Shown here piece by piece: positions 51,630 through 61,424 of a DNA stretch of 64,000 bases. This stretch comes from Crotophaga sulcirostris. Its lineage: Eukaryota > Chordata > Aves > Cuculiformes > Crotophagidae. The stretch spans positions 1,432,879 through 1,496,878 of the forward strand of contig VYZB01000212.1 of NCBI GenBank assembly GCA_013397455.1, given 5' to 3'. Numbering within the stretch: position 1 is the first letter of the stretch; each line of letters opens with the position of its first letter. The translations under genes and the position numbers were made by a program. Below the pieces are notes generated by a model. That model saw only the letters and a list, made by a program, of their open reading frames with translations, had not been told where the DNA came from and searched no databases.

Positions 51630-53060
51630 GTAAATAAATTACTATCTAGAAAGGAGATATAGAGGTGAAGCTTAAGAAAAACACCAACTGCTCCTGTGAG
51701 GAAGACAATAAAAGGTAACTCAGTGGAAATATACCCAAGGAATATGAAAATAAAAAATATATCCTACTCTACTTGTGTATCAACATGATTATGTGTGTGA
51801 ATGTACATGAACGTCCCTTCCAATTGTCGTGTTTATTCTACATTTCCAAATATTGTTGCCAAATTGGTATTAGATTTTAGTATTGGTACTGTTTAGTCAA
51901 CTGAAAAGGTAGTTCTGACTCGGATCAACCTCATAACCCATATACATATGCATGGATTTTGGATGCTATACATCTCCCTATACCTCAGCATGGTGTACTA
52001 TTTATTTTTTATTTACTATTAATAAACAGTCTATTGTGAAAGGTAAAACATTAATCTTCACGGAAATTTTGCAGTATCTCAGGTCATTATTGCTCTATAT
52101 ACTGGCATTTGAAATGTGGTAAAAAAAGAAAAATTATAGAGTAATTTATATGAAAAAATATGAAAAAATGCCTTCTTATCTAGCAGAAAGAATTAGTAAA
52201 ATATTTCTGCATTTACAATGAGAGCAAAAAAAGCTTGAAATAGATTACTCATTCACCACCATTGGCAAATGCTTCCTGAACTGGTACACAGCACATATGA
52301 GTTATCTTACCAAGGAAAATAGCAATAGATGCATAGTAATTACATTAGAGCAATGTAGACAATATTTGGGAAGGTAGAATTTAAGAGTATACCTACAGGG
52401 GCTGAATGGGACACAACACTGAAATCCAAATGATTGCATATGCATGTGAGTGTGTGCATGTGCATAGCCACATACAGAGACTTGCCTACTCTAGCATTTG
52501 CAAGAAATACCCTGCATTTCTCATAAATATCACACAAAAAGATAGAGCAGGTTATTACTTTCAGCTGAGACGCCTGCAAAGAATACAATAGCAGTTTGAA
52601 AATCATTGTGTTCCCTACTAAGTAAATAAAAGAACATTCCATAGGAATAAAACATATGTAATTGTGTTTTAAACTATTTGCAAATTATTAGATTATATCA
52701 TACCTCATTTTGTCATCTGTGTTTTACTGTAGTACATTTGGGCCATATTTTTCTTCATTACTTTTAAGTTCTTCAGCTCATTAATTTGCCATCCAATTAT
52801 ATCTAATTACTCATTCACAGCAGTATACCTAATTTTCAAGAATGAGCAAATTTGTATTGTCAGATGTTCTAAGAATGTGTCCAATGAAGAAAATTATTTC
52901 ACTTTGTTTGAACTTCATCATATTAATTTAGAAAAAACCTTGACCAGCATTTTCTAATACAGAAATACAATATTATTTTCTTAAGGTTCTGTTCTCATTA
53001 TTTTAAGGTCGAATTTTACTTCATGGGAAGTAAGTAAACAATAGGATATTTGTCCTTGAT

Positions 53061-53108
53061 TAGAATCTTAGAAGCTTAGAATCATAGAAGTATAGAATCA
53101 TAGAATGG
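53061..53108. repeat. six-unit octamer tail of a CR1 copy
   Basis: Six adjacent 8-base units, each starting TAGAA, make up exactly 48 bases on the plus strand. Units 3 and 5 are TAGAATCA; units 1, 2, 4 and 6 differ at one to three positions. This is the terminal repeat of CR1 copy 5 read from the opposite strand. Confidence 0.95.
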
Positions 53109-53406
53109 ACTGGATTGAAGGGACCTTAAGGATCATGCAGTTACAACCTCCCTGCCATGGGGAGGGACACCTCCCACCAGACTGCTCAAGACCCCATCCA
53201 ACCTGACCTTGAACACTTCAGGGAGGGGGCACCCACAGCTTCCCTGGGCAACCTGTGCCAGTGTCCCACCACCCTCATTGTGAAGAATTTCTTCCTAATG
53301 TCTAATCTAAATGTCCCCCTTTCCAATCTAAAGCCATTCCTCCTCATCCTGTTACTACTTGCTTTTGTAAAAAGTCCCTCCCCATCTTTCTTGTAGGTCC
53401 CCACAT
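53061..53406 (-). mobile_element. CR1 LINE copy 5, short, with long octamer tail
   Basis: A minus-strand CR1 of about 345 bases, limited to the 3' UTR and the extreme C-terminus of ORF2. The readable frame includes RLDIRKKFFTMRVVGHWHRL followed by PREAVGAPSL, the same block as in copies 2 and 6. Its 3' end carries six successive 8-base units from 53061 to 53108, longer than the two units on copies 1, 2 and 6. Homology ends near 53406. Inactive. Confidence 0.94.
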
Positions 53407-56000
53407 TGATGAAGTTGCAAATCCTAAAGTGTTCATTTACTTCACAGAGAGCAGAGTGAATATGCAAGCCATATTTTTCCTTTGTAAGACTAAGCATAGT
53501 TCTTGAAAGAGTTTACCTGAAGAGAACTGCAAAATTTTATCATCCCTACTTCCTTAAAGGAGGTTTGCATCTTGTAGGCCTGTAGAGGTACAGGTTGGTC
53601 TCTGCAGCTATTTGAAATCTGGATGGAAGGTGAATTCAAAGGCTTACATTCACTGGGTTTGAATGTTATGCAACACCATATCAAATCTTGGAAGGAAAGA
53701 AATTTTCAGTTGTGCCATCTCGCTGTAGTTTGTAAATCAGATTTTTAAAGTTAGGCTTTATTTCTGTTCATTGAGGAGAAAAGAAAAAAGTAACTGTTTG
53801 CAACTGAAAGTCAGACATAAAGGACATAACCCACTGTCAGCTACAGCAATGCAGCCCCATTAGAAATGAAGAATAATGTAATTGCAGCACTTAGTGGGAA
53901 GCAAGAGGACTTTCTGATCCCTATACTTTGACATTTCAACTGAAAGCCCAAAGAAAGATGTCCAGAAAGGCCTCACAATTAAAACAGGCTCTGATGTACC
54001 TCCTTACAGGATCTTGTGAAAAGGATAAACTATCCAGTGTAGATATTGTCTTTTCAATAGCTGCAGATAGATCATGAAACCAGTGCTTAAGAATGGATTT
54101 TTTCCAGCAGTATCTGAAAGAATGCTTGCCTTTCTTTTAGTCAGCTAGGCTGTTGGTTTGTTTTCAAGCAGAATATGCACTAATTAGCCCAATAAAACCT
54201 GAAGACTTAAGATAATTTATTGCAAAGTCCTCCAGAAAGCTTACAATTAAAACATCTTTAAGACCCAACTGGTTACAGTCTGGAGGGATACAGTTGTCTG
54301 ACTATAGAAATTGCTACATTTTGAGCTGCTCTGCAGTTTTCTCATCTGGCTACCAGTTTTTGTTACAGAAAATCGAGAGACTGCTCAAAGTCCTTGTGTC
54401 ATATTTCCAGCCCTATGCAGATACTTGAGGCACCTAAAGTGGTTTAAGAAACCCATTTTTGGTGAACTGAATCCTACACTAAGTGTTCATCAGCTAACAT
54501 TCTGCTGCACAATTGCCATTTGAAGAACAAGTTTGCTCCTAAAAGCAAGAAATTTATATATTGTTTCAAGTATTAGACAACTTCCAAACAAGAAAACTGA
54601 AGGAATGAAGCCACTTGTGGATGTCTCTACTGAGAAAGACGCTAAAGCCATTACTCTAACAATATGTTGAAGGGAAATTATAGATGGCCAGAGAACAGAA
54701 AGTCAGCAAAAGGCTTTGCTGATTTACTTGTTACAGATATCCCACTGTCCACGTTGTAATTAAGGCTTGGCAGGCTCCCAAGCCCATCACCGTACACCTT
54801 TATTGCTGCCTGTAAGACATGCAGTGGGCTTTATAAGCAGTTTCTTAACAGCAGTTCAAACTTTAGCCATTGTGTTATTTGTGTTTGGGACCTTGTTAGG
54901 AAGGGCCCTAGTCTGAATTGCTTGCCCCTTGTCAGCCACATGATAAAGTAATCTTGGTTAGGCCTGGCACAGACAAAAGCCTGTCCTTTTGTTTCAACAG
55001 ATTTGTAAACCTAGTGCCATAGTCAAAGTTTCTTTTTTTGTTCAGTGGTTCTGCTAAAATCTTTGCCTAATTTTTCTCATGGACCTGAGAACTGATATAA
55101 AGAACTATGAGACAAGGAAGAAAATCTTTTTTCTACTCTGTAAAAAGTAGAGGATGGGTGATGGCTTGTGGGAGATAGCTGGTGGTCCAGAACAAGGAAA
55201 AGATCAGGATTGCTTTTTCTTACAACTCCCCAAGTAACACAGAAATTATCAAAAAGATAACAGAATGAGAAAACCAAGATTACCAAGAAATAATTATGCT
55301 TAATTTCAGGTCATGGAAGCTTTAAACATAAAATTATAACTTTATAAGATTAAGTGATCTTCACATTAAAAGTTTATCATTCTGCCTTTCAGTAGAATAT
55401 ACTGAAGACTACAACAGAACAAAGATGCTGCATAAACAGTGGTGTGACATTTTCAATGTTCCTAACAATAGGACAGGATGGTATTATCATAGGAGGACAA
55501 GAAGCAAAGTGACAGTGTTAATTTTTATCCTTTCCGGGGGCATTGTGAGACTGCTTGTTGATGGTGCTAGCTACCGAAGCATGAAGGAGAGCTGACTTCC
55601 TTCAAAAGTATATATTTGATGTGTTTAACAGAAAAAATGGAAAACACTCCTTTGTATTTTCAATCCAACATAATTATAGGTGGTAATCTGGATTAGAAGA
55701 GCATCTTTATGTGTAAGTAAATGGGCATTCACTGCAAGTATTGCAGCATCTTCAGAATTTTAGAGACCTTCTGAATTAGGCAGGATAATTAACTCATCTC
55801 TAAATGACTGAAAATACTTAGGGCAATGTAAGATTTTGGTTTATTCTTTTAACTCTTACTGTATGACTGCAGAGATAACTATTTTGATTCTGGACTTTTT
55901 TACAGATTTAGCATGTAAGTAGGAACTGCCGCACTCACATATGAAACAATGATGTGCAGAACACCAGTGTCACTGTCTGCATGCTTTGGAAGCTCGCATC

Positions 56001-56080
56001 TGCATTTCCCAGTGAGATGTATTTCACACAGTAAGATGTATTTCACATCTCTGGATGCTTACAACTGTATTTCCCAGTGA
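56001..56080. repeat. nested short direct repeats
   Basis: Two interleaved repeat pairs lie within 80 bases. TGCATTTCCCAGTGA at 56001-56015 recurs with one change at 56066-56080, and AGATGTATTTCACA at 56015-56028 recurs exactly at 56034-56047. The outer pair brackets the inner pair. Local replication slippage is the simplest origin. Confidence 0.85.
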
Positions 56081-56315
56081 AGCAATCTCTAAATTCCTAA
56101 TTATTGTGACTTTTATCCCTCCAAGGAGTTTAATCAAAGATTTTCTGTGTAAGGCAGTATAAAAACACACGGTTGCAATGGTAAATGTAATACATTAACT
56201 AGCTTCTTACATTACTTTGGAGGAAAAATTAAGTCTCAGAGGTGTTTCTGGTGTTTGGAATAAGAGTTCTCATCACTTTTTGACATGGAATTAGTCCTCC
56301 GGGTCTCCTTTTCAG

Positions 56316-56348
56316 AGAATCATTTCTCATTACGGTGCAGTGGTGACG
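56316..56348 (+). CDS. candidate exon 3 of a small secreted protein
   Basis: A 33-base segment sits between an acceptor (GGGTCTCCTTTTCAG ends at 56315) and a strong donor (ACG before GTAAGTATC). In phase 0, continuing from the segment ending at 51629, it encodes RIISHYGAVVT and exits in phase 0. An alternative acceptor two bases later would break the frame. An 11-codon exon is weak evidence alone; it is listed for its splice sites and phase agreement. Confidence 0.15.
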
Positions 56349-57480
56349 GTAAGTATCAAATAGTGGGCATATGCTCCTCTACATGTGTGAAAGAGTTTAA
56401 GTACTGTTTTGTTAATGTCATACAGTATATCCACCAGAACTCTTCTGTAGACTTCTCAAGTTTCTTTACTCCCAAAAAGCAAGAACCCATGTATTATGTC
56501 ATTTTATGGAAAGAATAAAATAATCAAGTTGTTAAAGATAGATAAATAAAGATTTGACTGAGAAGATTCTGCAGTACTAAACAGAAACTAAAAGTGTGAA
56601 TTGCAACAGATCATTTGAATGTTGAGTCTATTCAATAAGCACACTTAAAACTGCAAAGGAGCGCCCTAAACCTCTGCCCTGTATCTGCAAACCTCTACTC
56701 CAAATCCATGACCAACAGGGTTTCCAAAATAAATGGTAAATCACAGAATAGGCCTATTAAGCTATGTCAAACATTTGAGGCTACAGAATCACAGGGAGAT
56801 GGTACAGCAGTGCAAACAGTTATAGTACAGGCCCAGCTGTGAAGGAGTAAAGAGCTGGGAGATAATTACTGTCAGCCTGACAGCAGAGAAGAGCATTTGG
56901 AAACAACAATTCTTCAGTTTCTGGGCTCCATTTCAGCTGACATGCTTAGTCATGAAGAAGTATAAATCTAGAAGAGTGTTGTGGTGCTTCACATTACACG
57001 GCAAAAAAAGTGGAATCCTATACAAAGGAAAAAGGATTTTTCATTGTCTGTTGGCCAGATTTGTAGTGTGCATAGAATGGTGTCAAATCAATCTGGATAG
57101 GACTCCATGGCTGTGTACAAGCAGAAAACCCGACTTTTAATATTAGATGACAAAAAATACTATTAATGGTGTATTGAGAGTATGTTATTAGTAGAACATG
57201 ACTTGTTGAATCCAAAAAGCTAACTACTAGATGAACAACAAAATGATAAATTAATACCCAATATATATGACCTTTGAGAAAATGTGAGTGGTGAAAGTAT
57301 TTTTTCATTAATTTGTTAAATACTGCTTGATTTAATATCCCAACTAAGATAAAATTTAAACACCTGAAAATATTCAGGAAAATGGCATCACCTTTTAGAA
57401 CCTCACCAACTTATCAAAATGTATTTTTTTCTTTCAAAACACAGTTTTGAAACAATATTTCTGTTTGCTGTACCTTTTAG

Positions 57481-57624
57481 ATTGCAAACTGTTCTTTGCA
57501 ACAATTTCCCTGCATTTATGAACATCATTTTTCATGTTATGGGCACCACAATAACACAAGCCATAAAAATATTTCTAACTATAATGAAAAAATGTACACT
57601 GATAATATACTTCAAATTACATAG
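57481..57624 (+). CDS. candidate terminal exon of a small secreted protein
   Basis: It follows a pyrimidine-rich acceptor (TTTCTGTTTGCTGTACCTTTTAG ends at 57480). In phase 0 it is open for 47 codons to a TAG at 57622. The reading begins IANCSLQQFPCIYEHHFSCY and later contains N-N-T, N-T-S and N-I-S, giving three cysteines and four N-glycosylation sequons counting NCS. An ATTAAA polyadenylation-like signal lies at 57987. Combined with 48393-48474, 51580-51629 and 56316-56348 the product would be about 98 residues with a signal peptide. AT-rich DNA favours N, S, T and K codons, so the sequons may be compositional. No family is recognised. Confidence 0.17.
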   Translation: MANCSLQQFPCIYEHHFSCYGHHNNTSHKNISNYNEKMYTDNILQIT

Positions 57625-58100
57625 GAAGCTGATAATGATTACAGCAACTCTTAATCCAGGGTGGATAAAATTCAACATGTGTTTCACGTATGCTTCTTTG
57701 TTTTCTGGGTTGTTGATGAGTTTCTTTGGAAGAAACTCAGAGGAATTGTGTTGTTCACTGGGAATGAAGAACAGATGTGTCTAATGAGTGTCTGGGGTGA
57801 GATGGAAATCTGTTCAGCTATATATTACACCAAATTTTTTTTCCTATCATTCTCAATTAGCTTTTGGAGAGCACTGACTACAATGTCACCAGCTGCTCTT
57901 TTAACTGACTGTACAATTTTTACTAAGTAAAATGGATCCTATGTAGTGGATTTTACAGTCTGTTTCATTCCACTGTCTAGTTAAAAATTAAAGGAAAAAT
58001 TATAGTGAACCAAGATGCCTGTTCTTCTTCTATCCTTCTTCTTTCATATTTTTTTAACCTCTCTTTTCCTGTTATTTTTAACAGAAACTGAAAAAAAAGT

Positions 58101-58118
58101 GAAGTACATGAAGTACAT
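58101..58118. repeat. 9-base tandem duplication
   Basis: GAAGTACAT occurs twice back to back, followed by a partial third unit (GAGTAC). A small slippage repeat. Confidence 0.85.
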
Positions 58119-60240
58119 GAGTACTAACTGATGTGTCTTCTATATTGGCTTTTACCTTTGAACCTCTGTAATTTATTTTTCTCAGCATCTAAATCTGTAA
58201 TGAAATTACAGCACGTGGAATATACTACTCATTTTCTAGGCATTGAACTAAAACTGAATTTGTGTCAAGATACCTACTTTACTTTACATGAATGATTAAA
58301 GCAATCTTCCTTGGAGAGGAAACTGCTTCCTTTTTTACAGTACTGTCTTGAAGAAAAAAAAAAAAGCTGTATTATCACACAAATCTCCTTGGTTTGCTAT
58401 AGTTTTTCAGGTTTATCAAGTAGGATCTCATTTGTAAATCCATGTCTTGTGTCAAAGTCAAAGTTCATGACAAATTCCTACAAATCTTCCAACTTCATCT
58501 CAGTCAATACATTCTTTTATTTAGCTTAGCGTGAATTCTAGAGACAGAGAGCAAGATCAAGAAGAGTTCTTTCATCCCTAGCTCTTTTAGACTGGGTAAG
58601 AGTTACATCCTGCAAAATACATATTGTAAACACAGGGACACTAGGTAACTTCAGAAATGACCTTTAGAAAAACATATTTGTTTTTCTCATAGTTTATATT
58701 ATAATAGGCATTATAGCACTTTAATATGGACAGTAAAGATTTTGCAAGAATATATGGCAATAGATCCAGACCAAATACACTCTAATTCAGGTTGCTTTCT
58801 CAGAACCTCTGAGTTCAAACCTTTCCTCTTTAGACACATACTCTTTTATGTGCCAATACAAGTGGGAACACTAAAACTGTATGACACTTTTATTTTTGAA
58901 CTGTAGTACCCAGTGGGTTCCTAAGCGTAGATTTCCACTCATCCTAGCAAGGGCAAACTCAAAGTTCTGTAATGACTAAAAACTTAATGGACCCACGCAG
59001 CTGTGACATAAGTTGTCAAACCTGGATACGTGTTTGCCAGGTGCTTGGCACAGTGGACAAAAGAAAATATTTCATATTGATTAGAACGAAATGGTTCACG
59101 TGGATGTTAATTCTTTAGTTCCTTTCTACAGGGATGCACAATCTTTTGAAATGGATAGTAGGAATATGGGATACATAGGTGCATTGTTTCAAAAACACTG
59201 AAAGACAGGAAAGAGGATTTATCTAGTATAAAAACCCTTAGGGCCCAGAGTAGCATTAAGAGGTTGTAGCATTAAAAATGTTTCATCTTTCCTTTAATTG
59301 GGGCACCTGAGTAAATGTCTGTTCAGTTTTTTTGGGGCAACACAGATACACGCTTCATGCATCATTTATGTAAGAACTAGCGGCTGCCAAGTTTTCATGT
59401 GAGGCTGGAAAGAACATTTATGAAAGGGCGTCTGATGGTTTGAATAATGTCCCTGAGTATTGAACTGAATATCAGAAGTGTGACTTCCTCTAGAACTAAA
59501 CCTCCTCTAGCAGGTTGAATGAAGGATTTGTAAAATTACAGTGTGAAAAAAACACAAGAAATTATAAAAAAAATCTAAACTAATTTATATTACTAATAAA
59601 AACAGCTTAAAGATTAGTAATTATTTCTGCTTAATTTGTTATTTTGAAGTGATTTATGTTGCAGTAGATACTGACAGCCTTACTCTTCTTTAATTTTCCC
59701 CCTCTGAATAAAATAGTGAATTCTTCAGTTGTTAGGGTTGGATTTTATGACATGTCAATCACTTGCAATTTCTACAAGTGCCTCATCTAATACAATCAAT
59801 AGTTCTTTCTTTGTTTAAGATGTCATCTCTAGGTAAAAATCTGTCTTTTATGTGGCTGTAAACTGACCATACATTGTGAAATATAATGAGAGTATTTCAT
59901 AAAGTAAATATATCGTTACTCATTCTCAATATTCATAGAATGTAAAAGTAAATAACAGCAAGTTAAATTTTAGCTTCATATACAGATAAAATTTAAATTC
60001 CGTTAAAGACACACCTGGTTAATTGTCCATGCTCTATTTTTACCCATGTTAATTTGATGAATTGTTACAGTTTAATTTTTCCAAATGTTTTAGGACACCA
60101 AATCACTCAAGGACCAGGATGATAAAATGTTGAGCTATCAGTTGCCTGCTAAACAGACGCAGATTATGAAAAATCTAAATAGGAAAACTTATCTATTCCT
60201 CATGCACTGCTAATTTATGTCATTAAAAATTTCCTGGTCC

Positions 60241-61420
60241 TAGAATCATAGAATCATCCATTTGGAAAAGACCTTTGAGATCATTGAATCCAACCGTACC
60301 TGTCCACTTACTAAACCCTTTCCTTGACAAACTCATCTTCCCATCTCTTAAACACATCAAGGGATGATGACTCAACCACCTCCCTGGGCAGCCTGTTCCA
60401 CTGCCTGACAACCCTTTCAGTAAAGAAATTTTTCCTAATGTCTAGTCTTAATCTCCCCTGGCCATTTACCCTTGTCCTGTCACCTATCACTTGGGAGAAG
60501 AGACCAACACTCACCTCACCACAACCTCCTTTCAGGCAGTTGTAGACAGTGATGAGGTCGCCCCTCAACCTCCTTTTCACTAAGCTAAACAGTCCCAATT
60601 CCCTGAGCCGCTCCTTAACAGGACTTGTTCTCCAGCCCATTCACCACCTTTGTTGCCCTTCTCTGGACGCGCTCCAGCACCTCAATGTCTTTCTTGTAGT
60701 GAGAGGCCCAGAACTGCACACAGTACTTGTGGTGCGGCCTCACCAGTGCTGAGTACAGGGGCACAATCACTGCCCTGCTCCTGCTGACCACACTGTTTCT
60801 GATACAGCCCAAGATACCATTGGTCTTCTTAGCCATCTGGGTAAAGTGCTGGCTCATATTCCGCCGGCTGTCAGCCAACACCCCCAGGTCCTTCTGTGAC
60901 AGGCAGCTCTCCAGGCATTCTCCCCCAGGTCTGTAACACTGCCTGGGGTTGTTGTGTCCCGAGTGCAGGACTCGGCACTTGGTCATGTTGAAGCTCATCC
61001 TACTGGTTTCAGCCCATCGATTCAGCCTGTCCAGATCTCTCTGCAGAGCCTCCCTTCCTTCAAGCAGATCAACATGACCACTCAGCTTGGTGTCATCTAC
61101 AAACTTGCTAAGGGTGCACTCAATCCCCTCATCCAGATCATTGATAAAGATACTGAACAGGACTGGACCCAGCACTGAACCCTGGGGAACACCACTCGTG
61201 ACCGGCCTCCAACGGGATATGAGTCGATTTACCACCACTATTTGGACGCGGCCATCCAGCCAGTTTTTTACCCAGCAGAGAGTGCACCTATTCAGACCAA
61301 TAGCAGCCAGTTTCTCAAGCAGAATACTGTGAGAAATGGTGTCAAAGCCTTTACCAAAGTCCAAGTGTACCACATCCACAGCCTTTCCCTCGTCCATTAA
61401 ACGGGTAACCTTCAGAAGAA
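60241..61420 (-). mobile_element. CR1 LINE copy 6, best preserved
   Basis: A minus-strand CR1 of about 1.18 kb. Its 3' end at 60241 carries two ATTCTATG octamers and then a 3' UTR of the TTGGAAAAGACCTTTGAGATC type (plus orientation), shared in style with copy 4. The body covers the reverse-transcriptase core from motif A onward plus the whole C-terminal region. It is 5'-truncated, with homology ending near 61410-61420. Long open frames make it the least decayed copy in the window and probably the youngest. The missing N-terminal part of ORF2 (endonuclease and first part of the polymerase) and ORF1 rule out autonomous activity. Confidence 0.97.
60311..60640 (-). pseudogene. CR1 ORF2 C-terminal tail, frameshifted
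   Basis: It continues the reverse-transcriptase frame above after a +1 shift. It reads [20 protein letters not shown], then [20 protein letters not shown] and [20 protein letters not shown], the usual end of CR1 ORF2. The overlap with the upstream frame (60615-60640) places the indel. There is no independent start, so it is not a separate gene. Confidence 0.93.
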
Positions 61421-61424
61421 GCAT
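60615..61424 (-). pseudogene. CR1 ORF2 reverse transcriptase, truncated
   Basis: This is 269 codons of open frame. In order it has motif A ([19 protein letters not shown], residues about 18-36, catalytic D22), motif B ([14 protein letters not shown], 77-90), motif C as FVDD (108-111, catalytic D110 and D111, with valine where CR1 copies usually have alanine), the thumb region ([14 protein letters not shown]), and [17 protein letters not shown] near 223-239. Family function is target-primed reverse transcription of the element's own RNA. The first few residues are probably flanking sequence. The frame ends early (GLENKSC, stop); the rest of the C-terminus continues in another frame at 60311-60640, implying a single-base insertion near 60625. 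The 5' part of ORF2 is absent. Confidence 0.95.

Larger units (their letters stand above)
42544..53060. other. AT-rich stretch with candidate exons
   Basis: No confirmed gene. Separately listed are an A-rich tract at 44219-44255, the long minus-strand open frame at 47179-47646, a TATA-like site at 47711, the TXNDC9-like fragment at 49065-49190, and candidate exons at 48393-48474 and 51580-51629. A 10-base direct repeat (TATGAAAAAA twice) lies at 52149-52168. Elsewhere I see only ordinary AT-rich sequence. Confidence 0.5.
53407..60240. other. AT-rich stretch with candidate exons and possible conserved blocks
   Basis: No confirmed gene. It holds candidate exons at 56316-56348 and 57481-57624, a nested short-repeat cluster at 56001-56080, a 9-base tandem duplication at 58101-58118, and two less AT-rich blocks (54720-55010 and 56790-56950) that could be conserved noncoding elements. 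No transposon is recognised. Confidence 0.5.

Noticed and set aside
52734..52960. 75 codons open after an acceptor-like TTTTACTGTAG
   Set aside because: The peptide is compositionally AT-driven and has no recognisable features; runs of this length are expected several times by chance in this window.
56770..56790. CAGAATCACAGG, like a CR1 3' terminus
   Set aside because: The bases that follow do not match any CR1 3' UTR seen in the six real copies.
57419..57784. 121-codon plus-strand frame
   Set aside because: F/I/L/K-rich peptide typical of AT-rich noncoding DNA; it overlaps other open frames and has no domain or upstream context. The candidate terminal exon here uses a different frame.
60954..61332. 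Plus-strand frames of 74 and 81 codons
   Set aside because: Antisense shadows of the CR1 copy 6 reverse transcriptase.
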